Source of the DNA: Heterotrichella gracilis
Lineage: Eukaryota; Sar; Xanthophyceae; Tribonematales; Xanthonemataceae
NCBI GenBank assembly: GCA_032358255.1
Contig: JAULBX010025165.1
Location: 1 to 64,000 of the forward strand
Reading direction: 5' to 3'
DNA length: 64,000 nt
Shown: positions 15,719 through 27,267 of the stretch, piece after piece
How the letters are laid out: each line of letters opens with the position of its first letter
Position numbering within the stretch: position 1 is the first letter of the stretch
Notes under the pieces: model-generated
What the model was told of the DNA's origin: nothing
What the model saw: the letters and a program-made list of their open reading frames with translations, nothing else
The model's database searches: none
Made by a program: the position numbers and the translations under genes

Positions 15719-17184
15719 GGTGGCGGGTGGGGGGGGGGTGAAGGGGAGGAGTGGTGGGTGATGGTGGCTGTGGGGAGGGACTTGCTAACAACCGGGATGC
15801 ACAGAGGAGGCCCAAACCTCAAGATGTGCTGCTGCTGGGCTACTGGCTAGTGGTGATTAAAAGTGGCCAGCTGCTGTGGGTTGTGTGCTCTGTGCTGCTG
15901 TGGGGTTTGAGCTGCTGCCCCCCTGTCACCTCCTTGCGATCCACGACCTGGCTGGGGCCTGCTGGCTGGCACTAAATACAGGAACCCAAGTTGCAGTTTG
16001 TATCAACGCTGCCCCTTTGAGTATTACCCGCCTGTGAGAGGGGTGGTACTGTCACGAGCCAAGGTCCCCAATGAGAATGTGTTCCACGGGTGAAGAGAGG
16101 GGTGTTAGCCAAAGCTGCAACCAGGTTCAACGGTGGGAAACGGAGTTCGAGTGACCAAAGAAACTGAGCAGTGAGTGGTACCCGTTTAGTAAACGTTGCC
16201 CGTTTAGAGTTGCAAGCTCGTTCGCAGTGCATGCATATGCTGAGACCCGGGTGTCGTGGGGCATGAACCGAACGACAAGGGGGCTGACGGTAGATGCAGG
16301 CCCACAGCTCCCAATATAGCTGTGCAGCCTTGTAGTGAACTACCTGTTTGAGGCCAGATCCTTTTGCAAAGGTTCGTTTGCAAGTTCTGCAGTAGGCGGA
16401 ACAGTAGGCAAGTCCGAGGTGCGCCCAGCAAAATTGGACAATAACGCCACGGGAGTGAGACGAAAATCAATTTCGTTTTTACTTTACCAACATATCAAAC
16501 CCAAGTGCATTTGCATTCTTTAAACTTTAGGTTCACTGTCTGGCAATGTCCAATAACTAACAATTGACAACCCACCACATGTTTCTTTCACCGCCATAGA
16601 CTGCATGGGAAGTGTCCTCTACAACTGCCGTTGCCAGATGCTATGCTGTCACGGATGACTCACACAGTTCTTGTAACTGCCCAGAAAAGCGACCACAATG
16701 GGGTGCGATATAAATTGCTACAGCTTGCCTCCATCACTACTTTAAACTGCAGTTCAAAATGCCCGAAGAGTGTCAAAGTAAGTGCACCAAAGCTGTTCTG
16801 CTGCAAAAATACTGTTTGAAGTGATGTGCACATTAGTGCAGCGTGTGCACTGAATTAACGGTTCTTTTGCAATTTTGCAGTTACTGTGATTCTGACCCAC
16901 ATCCCTGCCACCATCACAGTACGGCCATCCACCAGCCACCCTCCCCAAAATAGCAGTCCACTGTCTGCTTCGCGGGTCACTGGCTCTTATGCCGTTGAGG
17001 CCGTAGTGTGAAAAGCTGTGTTGGCAATCGCAAGTCGCAAAGGTCCCAAGTGGGGGAAGGGTCTGCATACTGAGTCAGTTGCATCTCCATGCCACATGTG
17101 AAACCTCCCAGTTCTCTCTGGCAAAATATTCTTCGCTAGTATGGTGTCCTCCCCTGGCTGAGCCACCATCCCCCATCAAGGGTC
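15719..17184. other. SRP54 upstream region and HCF164 3' flank
   Basis: Both flanking genes read leftward, so this holds the SRP54 promoter side (right of 15718) and the HCF164 3' side. No coding exon, RNA gene or clear promoter element could be supported. A GC-rich stretch next to the SRP54 start gives way to mixed sequence. Confidence 0.5.
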
Positions 17185-19067
17185 TCACGAGTGGTCCCTG
17201 GGCATCGCCTGCGCCTTGGGCTGGGCCACCATGTCGGTGGGCGGGGCGCTGAGGGGGGAGGTTTCGCCTGTCACGCGGGCGTAGGGCAGGGGCGTGCCCT
17301 GGGCCAGTGCAGACACGTCGCCCTCGAGCACCTGAGAAGGGGGGGGATGCAGGGGGTGAGTGCGATGCCAGGTGGGTGTATGTGCCAGGTGGGTGTATGT
17401 GCCAGGTGGGTGTATAAGTCCACAGGGGACGGATGCACCATGCAGTACAATACATTCATGCCTCCAGCTTGCTGTCTGGGCTGCTGTCTGGGCCAGTGCA
17501 GACAAGTCGCCCTCAAGCACCTGGGGGTGGTGTGCAGGCTGTCTGAGCCACGCAATAACTAGTGGGTTCTTTGGACATGGTCATGCATGGCAGTCCCATG
17601 CGCCACCCCATGCCATGCGCCCCCTCCAACCACCCGCTCCACCACCACCCCACCACCCACCTGCCTGGGCAGGCGCCCTATGGCTGACGCCTGCTGCTTG
17701 CCCTGCCCATCCAAAAACACAAAGTGGGGAATGCCCCGCACACCATACTCCAGCAGCTCCGGGGCCCACAGTGTGTTGTCAACGTTCAGGGCCACGTAGT
17801 TGACGCGCCCCGCATAGGTGCGGGCGACCTCGGCAGTGTCAGGAAGCAGCTCGCGGCACACCTGGGGCAAAAGGGGGAAATTAGCTGCTTGACAATTTAT
17901 TACAGCCGGCTTGTTTTCAAGCATATTTCAGATTAATTATTGTAAATTATTTTCATGTTATGTGTGTCATGAAATGCAAACAGGGAAATGCGCGTTCTCG
18001 AAGGGTTGCATCCTCAGTCTGCGTCATGATCGGGTATACAGGGGCAAGCACGGCAATTTTAGATAGCAGTCACCCTGTAACACCTGGATATTGGAGAAGG
18101 CATGCTTCCTTCAGCAGCATTCTGCAGCAGCCGGTTCAAGGCTAAAGGATATATTGCAGAGAAGTTTGGTTTTAGGTGTACCATAAATAAGGCGCTGCAA
18201 ATTGAGGCCTTCAAATGCTTTCCCGCCATGCACTCATTCACCCACCCACGCACCCTCCCACCCACCTCGCAGTACTTTGCGTAAAACTCGATGAGCGTTG
18301 GCCTGCCATTGGCCAGCGCGGCATCCAGGGGAATGCTTGCAGCCTCCAGGTCAGCAAAGGATGGTCCACTGGTTGCCAGGCGCGCTGCAAGGAACAGGGC
18401 GACGCCGAGGGCTACCGCGCCGCCTGCCACCACGCCGCCACTGCCCTGCGGGGTGCGGTGATAGGTGGTTGGGTGGATGGTGGTGGAAAAGATTAGTTGA
18501 TGCGTTGCTTGACATTGAAAGGGGCACCATCTGACTGGGGATGATGTTTTGAGCCTGCCCCGAGTGTGTTCGTGGTGGCGCAGTGACAGGCGTTGGTGTG
18601 CGACGTGGTGTTGGCACCCCCATACGTGCAGGGGCTCAAGGCGGGAAGGGTGCATCCATAGATGCTGATTGGTGCATGGCATGTGCAGCCCATTGGGCAC
18701 ACCAGCCTAAGAAACCTACAGGGCTGTGCTGGACCCCCACACCTCCCCACCTCCCACCCACACCACTTGCCAACCGCACCTGTTCATCGCTGCCGCTGCT
18801 GGAGGCAGGGGAGAAAGCCCAGGAGGAAGGAGGGGGGGGTGGCACAGAGGGGGTGGAGGTGGGTGGCACGGGGGGCGTGGTGGGTGCCTCCTCGTCTGTG
18901 CCTGTTGCCCGGCTGCGGGGGAGGTGGGTGCGGCTGGTGGTGGGGTGGGGGGTGAGGAAGGGGGTGCGGTGCAGGTGGCGCCGGTGGTGTGGTGGGGGGC
19001 AGCGGCTGGCGGTGGGAGGGGTGGTGGCTGCCACCCTGGTGGTGGCTGTGGCTGTGGTGGCGAGCAT
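17185..19067 (-). CDS. HCF164: HCF164-type thylakoid membrane thioredoxin-like protein
   Basis: HCF164 is a membrane-anchored thioredoxin-like protein with its redox domain in the thylakoid lumen; it is needed for cytochrome b6f assembly. Four minus-strand exons join in frame: 18780-19067, 18266-18445, 17661-17861, 17185-17331, giving 271 residues. Residues 1 to about 95 are Thr/Pro/Ser/Arg-rich, like a plastid transit peptide. A hydrophobic segment ([17 protein letters not shown]) follows, then the thioredoxin fold with [15 protein letters not shown], the split CEVC active site, [16 protein letters not shown] and [16 protein letters not shown] with its cis-Pro. GRLPRQ and PYARVTG near the end are typical of HCF164. 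The intron after exon 2 falls inside the CxxC motif. The residue before the first Cys is Tyr instead of the usual Trp. Intron 3 holds a copy of the exon 4 start and a 17-bp minisatellite. Confidence 0.92.
17360..17416. repeat. 17-bp minisatellite
   Basis: Three tandem copies of the unit GCCAGGTGGGTGTATGT lie in HCF164 intron 3. Each contains AGGTGGGT, a donor-like core on the plus strand, opposite to the gene. Confidence 0.85.
17490..17526 (-). repeat. Echo of HCF164 exon 4 start
   Basis: A copy of the acceptor and first ~30 coding bases of exon 4 (17300-17338). It keeps CAG at the splice site and encodes [11 protein letters not shown] where the real exon gives [11 protein letters not shown]. 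It then runs out of the gene's sequence, so it could work only as an alternative acceptor with a different C-terminus. Confidence 0.88.
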
Positions 19068-20515
19068 GGTGTGGTGGGTGGTGGTGTGGTGGGTAGTGGG
19101 GCGGGCTTGTCGGGCTGCAGTGCGGTTAGTGGGTGGTCAGTGTTGGCACAAAGCTGTCGACAGGAGCTGCCGTTCGGTGCTGACAACTGTGGTAAGTGGG
19201 GGTGTGGTGTGCTGCAAAGGGATGGGGGCCAGTGGGCGAGCGCCGATTAGTGGGCAGTAGTGTGTGAGGGTATGTAGCAGTACGTGGCCCTGGTGAGGGC
19301 AGCCACCTGTCCACCCCACAGCGCACACTATGCTACATCACAGGGTACTTTGCAACACAAAGCAGTAAAACGCCCCGTGGCGGTATTTTTGACCCCAACG
19401 CTGCACTGGCACTGGCACTGTAGTGCATGCCAATATGCATGCATGCGTCCGCACACACCGGTCGCACTAGGACGTACGTAGAGAAGAAGTTTAAAGTTCC
19501 GTGGTATATGTGCGTACTGACCTCGAGTGCTGTGCCCTGGGGTGCCTGGCGCTGCCTGTGGCGCAGAAGAGGTGGGCTCGTGGGTGTACGAGGTTCGAGT
19601 GGTGCCTATCCCACACTATTAGGGTCGAAGTGTACACCCGTCAGTTCTCAAAACAAGCGGCTGAATACGTAGCTTCTGCTGGTGGAGTCTCGTTTTAATA
19701 AGGCCGACTGTAACTGTGTTCGAGGTGCCAGTGTTCCCGCCATAATACAGTACCAAACAACCTTATATTTAACGCTGGCTTCCACTCAAAGTTCCAGCTG
19801 AATTTGTGCAGCGGTGCTCACAGCATACTGCCTTCAGACACAAACGTGACCTCGTGACTGCCGCTTTTCCCAAACTCGGACTAGTCTTCCAATCAGTTTG
19901 CCCTACTTGGTATCAGCTACATACACTTGCCATTCTCACCGCACGTGCTCAAACCCGAACCCCTCTCAGCAGCTGCCAAACCTACACCTGTACGTATCTG
20001 ATACCATACCAGATCAGCGGGTATTCAGCGTTGCCTGTGCGCACATTGCTTGTGCAGGTAAGCGCATATGCATGCATACGCACGGCTGCTCCACATGCGA
20101 ACTCAGTATACCATAGCGCAGCCACGCCCAACTTCCACCAAGTTCACCGTTGGTTGTGTGGTACCGCTGTTATATACTGCATCTCTGTGGAGGTCACCGT
20201 CCGCATAGCGCTACACTTGAGGTGGTGGTGGTGGTGGCACCACTGTGGGCCAGTCAACCTTGCTCGTTCCACCTCTATCAACAGTCCCAGCTTGCAGCCA
20301 CGGCCGACTGCAGACACCCCTGCATTTTGACCCTCCTGCCGTGGGCCACTCCCATCCACCTTTACTCACCCCACCCCTCGGGATCCGCCTCACCCACGTG
20401 CCCTCACCATACCACAGGGACACCCACGCATGCCCGCAAGGCAAGTGAACTGCAACCACCCACTCCCATACCACCACACCACCACCATGCGCCACCACAC
20501 CACCACCACCCCGCC
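19068..20515. other. Head-to-head intergenic region HCF164/GH43
   Basis: This 1.45-kb stretch separates two diverging start codons and must hold both promoters. The side next to HCF164 is rich in GTGGTGG repeats (to about 19130) and the GH43 side in CACCACC repeats (from about 20460). The middle is of mixed composition. No motif could be assigned with confidence. Confidence 0.5.
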
Positions 20516-23500
20516 ATGATGCGCCAGCGTAGCGCGCCCCTCCCCAGCTCCTCCATCAAGCCCCCCCCCTCCTTCCCCACCCGCGCCCCCCGCCTATCAC
20601 GCCTGCGCCACCTACTGGGTCTGGCCCTGTTGCTGGCCGCCACCTGGAGCCTGCTGCCCACACGCACACCTGGGGGGGGGCGGCCGGTGACTAGCAGGGG
20701 GGGTGCGCGCAGGGGGGTGCAGGAGGAGGGGAGGACGGAGCGGCCGTTAGGTGGGTGGTGGGTGGATGTAGCAGTGTATTTGTGTGGCATGATACAATGA
20801 TGGCGTGGATTGCTGTGGTTCTGTGGGTGTTGTTGGGAGGGGATGGCGGGTGCATGTAGCACTGTGTTGTGCGGCAGGATACAGTGGTGGTATGGATTGC
20901 TGTGGCGACATGGTTTGCTGATAGCTTGTGCAATGGGATTGGGTGTGGGTTGTACAACTGCGGTCAATTTGGTGTAGGATGCACGGATGGCACCATGCTT
21001 GCCTCTTCCAGCAACTCTATTGACCCCGTACCTCCCCCTGCAGTGTTCCGCCCCGGCGCCACCTGGACGGACACCAGCGGGAAACGAATACAGGTGGGTG
21101 GGTTGGAAGGGACTTAGGCCGGGGGATGTGGGCCATGTGGCGCTTTGTATGCACAGGCTTTCAGTTGTGCGTGATGTGCATGCGGGTGGCAAGGGAGGTC
21201 ACTCAAGAGCTTTTGCATCGGTCATGTGAGCAATCATGTGGGATCAATAGGGGTAGACATGTGAGATCTTATGGTGCATATTAGTAATCATGTGTGATCC
21301 TGAGGTGCACATGAAGACCTGGTCTGAGCGATCATTTAGACATGTGGATGGTGTGACGTGCACCAGGGGTGATAGTGCATGCATCGGCCATGTTGGCGGA
21401 CGTGGTACTTGGGTAGTCATGTGGTCCACATGGGTCGCCATGGTGGTGGAGGCGAGGGGAACGTGTGAGGGCGCTGTGATGGTGCATGTGGGTGGCCGTC
21501 ATGGGTTTGCCCCTGCGTGTGGGTGGCGTGTGGGTGGGATTGGTGTGTGTGTGTGCGCAGGCGCATGGCGCTGGTGTGCTGTACCACCAGGGGGTGTACT
21601 ACCTGTTTGGAGAAAACAAGGAGGGGAAGACGTACAAGGCGGGCCACAAGGGGTACGACGCGCGTAGCCACCATGGGTGCCTGGTCATGCATGCACCATA
21701 TTCATCCCCTGGCAAACCCCAAATGCCACGCCACGTCACGTTTAAGGTAGCCATCTGGCGATAAGGAACAGGCATGCATGCGTGGTGGTCCATGGCGGGG
21801 CAGCCCCACTTGTTGCTGCCAGTTGCTTGGTACCAGCTACCCCAATCCAGCCATATATTATTATAGTAATATAGTAAATAATATTCCAAACATTTGGCAC
21901 GTGCCGCTGTTTGCCTGGAAGCCTGCCTAGGTGTGATTGCATGCATGCAGCACAGGTTGGCTCCATCGTTGCCACCACCCCTGGCTGAACATGTGGCGAG
22001 ACCAACCTCCTAACACAAACCCTAAAGCAGACCCTATCTTGGACCTTACCTCAAAGCCCTAACTTTCCCCTCCCGCAGGTACGACCCCGCACGCGTGGAC
22101 ATCATTGGGGTGTCCTGCTACACATCCAAGGACCTGGTCAACTGGGATGACCAAGGTGGGTGTGAAAGGGGGAGGGGGTGGGTGGGGGGCAGGGGAAAAG
22201 GGGTGCATTTCAACTGGGATGACCAAGGGGGTCCCGTAACGGGGGCAATGTAATCACGCCTTTTGGTAAATGTACATTACAAGAATTCCAAGATTAATTG
22301 ACAGTCACATTGTCATGTATGACAAATAGTTAAACAGCCGTTGTCTTGCGTGAGAGGAGCAACGCTCCGCACCCCACGCGCATGCCATGCCCAACCGTCC
22401 CCCTCTCCTCTCCCCAGGCCTAGCACTGAAGGGTGGCTCCCACCCCGACTTGCACCCTCGCAACATCCTTGAGCGTCCCAAGGTGGTGTACTGCGATGCA
22501 ACGGGGAAGTTTGTCATGTGGGTGCACGTGGACAGGTGAGGGGGCGGGGGAAAGGGGGTGGACGTGACTGGTGGTGTGTCATGACTCATGAGGGCTGCAC
22601 GTGTGAGAGGTGGTGGGTGGGGGAGGTGGTGGTGTGACAGCACGCACTGGACAGGGGGAGGGCCCTGGTGATGCCTGGGAACATTGCATTTGGTGCCTTT
22701 GAGTGTTGGGAACATGGTTTTCTTTTTAGGGACATAGTTGCCCCTCATGATGTCCGCTCGCATGATGAGCCTGCCACCTGCCTGCTCCCTTTGCCCCCGT
22801 GACCACCCCACCCCACCCCACACCTCCCACCCCCACCCCACCCCCGCAGCCCCGACTACGACGCCGCTGTGAGTGGCGTCGCCAGTTCTCCCTCACCCTG
22901 TGGACCCTACACCTACCACAGATCGTTCCGGCCACATGGGGAGATGGCGCGGGACCTGGCGCTGTTCAAGGTGGGGGGGTTAGGGTTTAGGATGGTGCGG
23001 GAGGTTTAGGGTTTAGGGTTTTGGAAGGCGCTGGACCTTGCGGTGTACAAGGTGGGAGTTTGAGGGTTTGGGATGGCGGGGGGGGTTTAGGGTTTAGGGT
23101 TAACGATGGCGCTGCACCTGGCGCTGTTCAAGGTGGGTTTAAGGATGGTGGAGGTTTGGGAACGGGGCCGGGTGGGACTTGGATCTACAGCTGTACATTG
23201 CGTATTGCGTCTCTACACTGTCATTACTATCTTTACAGCCTATATTTGTTAAATTTACTGTCAAACAGATTTATCACCATCCACACCTCAATAATACCAC
23301 CCAATTGCACCTACAGCATGGTGACTGATGCCTACCATACACATACAAATACGCATACAGTTGCAAGAACGGATGCCAACCTGAGCACCGGCGTATGTTT
23401 TACACGCATATTACATCCCCCATCAATTTTATCTGCAGGACGATGATGGCGCTGCCTACCTTGCCTACAGCAGCGAGGTGAACGCAGTGATGCACCTGTC

Positions 23501-25319
23501 AAAACTCACGCCCGACTACCTGGATGTGGAGCCGCACTACGTGAGGGCATTCGTGGGCAGGAAGAGGGAGGCGCCGGCGCTGTTCAAGCACAAGGTACTG
23601 TATTTTTGCAGCAAGTCTTGCGTAAACTCATGCTTTTCTTGTATAGGAAGTCCTTAGTAAGTCTGGCATACTTCTGTGTCACCTGCTTTCGGATGTTGGT
23701 TTGGAGCTGTGGATGGGGAGGTGGTAGCTAATAAACCAAATGGCTAGCCCCCTGGCCACTCCACCCACGTTCATATCTGCCGCAGGATGTAGGCCGGCCA
23801 TTGAAGGCACAGGGCTTGGTTAAGGGCATGGCGGTTCATTGATTTTTGGCCCACGCATTGCACCGAAACAATGCCGTTCTACCCTCTCCGCAGGGCCTCT
23901 ACTACATCCTCACCTCGGGTTGCACAGGCTGGGCGCCCAACGCCGCCGAGGTGCACTGGGCCACCCACCGGGTCTTTACCTGCTAATTACGGACCCTGAG
24001 CACTTTTCCCACTTCATTGGCTAAGAACACGATTCACAAAGTACATTGACACCCTTGCCTACTTATTCATTGGCCCCTGATCCCAGGGACTGTACTACAT
24101 CCTCACCTCGGGCTGCACAGGCTGGGCGCCCAACGCCGCAGAGGTGCACTGGGCCACGCACCCGCTGGGGGACTGGCAGTCGCTGGGCAACCCCTGCCAC
24201 GGGGGGGGCGAGGCGGAGCGGGGGAAGACATTTTCCTCCCAGGGGACATATGTACTCCCCCTGGCGGGGCGGCCTGGGAAATTTGTGTTTTTGGCGGATC
24301 GCTGGGACCCGGAGGACCTGGGGGATTCAAGGTGGGTGATTTCATTATGTTTGTATTTGGTTATGAAAGGTTTTACATAGTATTATAATTAAATTCTTGA
24401 CATGTTGACTGTTAAGAAATCCTGTTAAATGGGCATATTAGTATCAAGGTCTTCGTGCACAGCACTAGACAAAGAAAATGGAAGAAGACAAATTGAGGAA
24501 AAAGTGAACAAGAGACGAAAACAAACTCTACATCAACATTTTTGTTGTTGTTTTTTATATTTTCCTTCTGCCCTCCCCCCCTGCAGGTACGTGTGGCTCC
24601 CCCTGTGGGTGATCGACCTGCGCGCAAACCAGTCAGCTGGCGCCACCTGGCAGGGAGAGGACAGCGCGATGGACGCGGCAGGGGAGGGGACAAGGGAAGA
24701 CCCGCCGCTGCAGGTAGAGAATTGTGCCCACAAATGGCCCATTTTGTGAAACAACAGCATGCCACCAACCCAATATATAAGAGTGATTGCCACCTGACGA
24801 GCATATAGTTCCACATTTCTCACTCTGCCTGCCTGTTTACACAACCGCTGGGGTAACCCCTGGCGGGCTTGTAAACAACCTTCCCCAGCCATGTCTTGTT
24901 TAGCGCGTTTTACACCTCTGCATTCTTTTCAGTACCTCTGCTGGGTTGGCCCCACGAGTTTCTCCTTCCTACCTGATACCTGGATAGAAACACCACGGAT
25001 TTTCGAGATCATCATGCATCATGCTAACCTGGCTTCAAAGCTGGAAAGCAAATTTTTACTTACTTACTTGTATGCATATATACGATTTCCCCCTTTTCTG
25101 CAGGTTGTCACCCGCTGGTTTGACACCTGGTCCCTGGACATGCTGGACTGGGATCCACTCACCACCCCCAACCTGCTCAACTACATGCGCAAGCCGGTGC
25201 ACAACGCGCTGCATGCCGACCAGGTGGCGGCGGCGGCGGCGCAGCGCCAGCAGATGCTGCGGGCTGCGGGGTTCATGGTGGAAGACGCGGTGGTGGTGAA
25301 GGGGGGGGACAAACAATAA
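20516..25319 (+). CDS. GH43 family glycosidase, plant Golgi exo-beta-1,3-galactosidase type
   Basis: Plant homologues (Arabidopsis GH43A/GH43B) are Golgi exo-beta-1,3-galactosidases that trim arabinogalactan side chains. Ten exons join in frame: 20516-20750, 21044-21093, 21561-21652, 22079-22155, 22418-22535, 22850-22970, 23439-23594, 24087-24331, 24587-24713, 25104-25319, giving 478 residues. Residues 32-48 (HLLGLALLLAATWSLL) form a type II anchor after a basic N-terminus. The five-bladed propeller domain shows AHGAGVLYHQGVYYLFGE, DIIGVSCYTSKDLVNW, ILERPKVVY, YLAYSSE, REAPALFKH, YYILTSGCTGWAPNAAEVH, FLADRW and the closing YVWLPLWV, each matching the plant family. The start at 20516 has a second Met directly after it. 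Intron 3 has related sequence at both ends, the intron after exon 6 holds two copies of that exon's end, and the intron before exon 8 holds a near-perfect copy of the exon 8 start. Substrate is inferred from plants; the algal glycan may differ. Confidence 0.9.
23003..23140 (+). repeat. Two echoes of GH43 exon 6 end with telomere-like motifs
   Basis: The end of exon 6 with its donor (22948-22978) recurs in decayed form at 23028-23058 and 23109-23140. TTTAGGG pairs lie between the copies at 23003-23020 and 23084-23101. The unit is about 80 bp. Confidence 0.85.
23894..23969 (+). repeat. Echo of GH43 exon 8 start
   Basis: Seventy-six bases with an intact CAG acceptor are almost identical to 24087-24162 and encode the same YYILTSGCTGWAPNAAEVH. 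The copy then diverges and reaches a stop within a few codons. If spliced to, it would truncate the enzyme inside the catalytic domain. Confidence 0.93.
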
Positions 25320-27267
25320 CAGTGTCACCTTGGGGTTTAGGGTTTAGGCTGACGGGAATCCAAATGTGGTTTAGGGTTTAGGTTATTCATGCGCGGGCGT
25401 CGGGCAGTGGCATCTCGGTGTGGGTGCGGCTGCATTCATGCGGCATGAAACATGCGGTAGTAGCCTTGACGGTCAACTGGGAAAGGGGCGCAGGGGTAGC
25501 AAAATAACAGAATGGTGATAAGCCCACCGCAACTCTTTCAAACAATAGGCAACTCCCAGGCGTAGGGGAGGCACCCCTTTGCATAGGGCTGCTGCATGGA
25601 ATTTTTTCCTTTGACATCTGGATGTGACTCGATGTCGGTGTGACCAATGGAGTATGTTGTCTGTTTCTTCCGTGGCCACCTTACCGGGCCCCGCCTGGTG
25701 TGGCCCCGCCTGGTGTGGCCATGCCATGGCAGCAGCACAGGCTTGCGCTTGCATTGACGCACATAATGTAGGGCTTAAGGCTTTAAGGCAATGTACCAGT
25801 GCGATAGCCACTCGATGCAGTGTGACATGGCATGGTCTCCCTACCGGCACGACGCCATGGTGAATATTCCCAGCTTTGGGTCTCGTCGCAGCACCAAAAT
25901 GCCTTGGAAAAGATCTGCTCGAGCAGCTGAGGTGCATATTGGTGAGATAAAAAGGAACACCCAACCAGCCCCAATAAGCACCACCCTTAGCAGTACGTGG
26001 CTTCATTGAGGTATGATATCCACTTACTTATTCATGGATGTTCGTTGGTGGGAAGCATAGCATGGTTGATGAAAACGGGTGCAGCTGCTCTTGCCTGCAA
26101 ACGCAAGGTTTAACAACCTTCAAGAGTGTGTGTAGAGGTCTATAGCTTCCCAAACCCGGAGGCTTTCTGAGCAGCCACCCTTCTGCTTGACACATACACG
26201 GACACACAAGAAACCAGATACCATTGTCGCTGGCATCGTCCGACAGACAGACAGGAGTGGCACAGGTGCGTCACACTGCACTCCAAGCGAACACGCTGAC
26301 ACGCTGTCCTGTACCCACCGTAGCCGCTTTCAAGTTGGTGCATAGCGGCGTGCTGGGGCTGTTGGCGCGCCCGCTGCCGTGGGTATACCAGAGCGTGTGT
26401 ATGTATGCATGCACACGCTGTGCTATGTGGGACTGTGTTGTGGTTTGCCATTATTTGCAATAGTTCTGTATCCACTGTTTTATATGAGGACACCAGGGAT
26501 TGTTCAACAGCAATGATCGCATGTATGCATATGCATGCATACAGGTCCTCTGCATGCACAGGGAAGCATACCTACAGCGCCTGGGAGCATTTACAACATA
26601 GCCTTGGCAACTTTGCATTTCATACCCCGAAACCTACAAGTGTTACAGTTACAACCAAGTCGGGAAGTCGGGTCACATAGCGCTAGGTGTAGTGTGCCAG
26701 TCAATATAAACAGATGCATGGCCTGTCCAGGTAGCACCAGCTTCTCACACGTAGCCCCGCACTCGGTGTAACACTCATAGGCTACCCCCCTTGGTGCATA
26801 TATGACAGCCTAGTGCCGTGCATCGTCCATCATGCGCACCCCATGGCGGTAATGGCCCCCACCGCACACCACAATGCTGCACGCACGTCCACCCCAGCCA
26901 CCCCCACGTGCACTCCATAGCATTGGCCTCCCATCCCACCACTATCACCGCCAGATGCACACCCTTCCTCTACCATTGCCCCACGGCCCCGCACTGGCCT
27001 GCCGGGTCCAATGGTTTCATTCACCCCCTTGCCCCCTTGGTGCAGCTCCCCCCCCATACAGACCCACCTACGCCACACCCACTACTGGTCGCTTTCATCA
27101 TCCTCGTCAGCCTCCCGCCCTGCCCACACACTCCTGCCGCCACCCCTACCACCCCCCCCTGCATGCCCACACCACCACCACCTGCCTAGCGGCCCAGGCC
27201 AGCCCGCCAGCCCCCCTGCCCTCCCCTAACCCCACCCACACCTCCCACACCACCCACACCACCCTTG
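25320..27267. other. Intergenic region, GH43 3' flank and metaxin promoter side
   Basis: Two pairs of TTTAGGG repeats (25333-25348, 25369-25382) follow directly after the GH43 stop. A minus-strand open frame of 177 codons (25473-26006) shows no recognisable domain and no splice context. From about 26820 to 27260 the DNA is CCACC/CACC-rich, leading to the metaxin start. No further gene was supported. Confidence 0.5.

Noticed and set aside
19806-20330. 174-codon plus-strand frame upstream of GH43
   Set aside because: Ends before the GH43 start, no family resemblance, no acceptor or donor linking it to GH43.
23894-23985. Extra in-frame exon of GH43
   Set aside because: Copy of the exon 8 start that reaches a stop after a few new codons; the model without it joins perfectly.
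25473-26006. 177-codon open frame on the minus strand after GH43
   Set aside because: No domain, no splice partners, atypical composition; contains short internal repeats that keep the frame open by chance.
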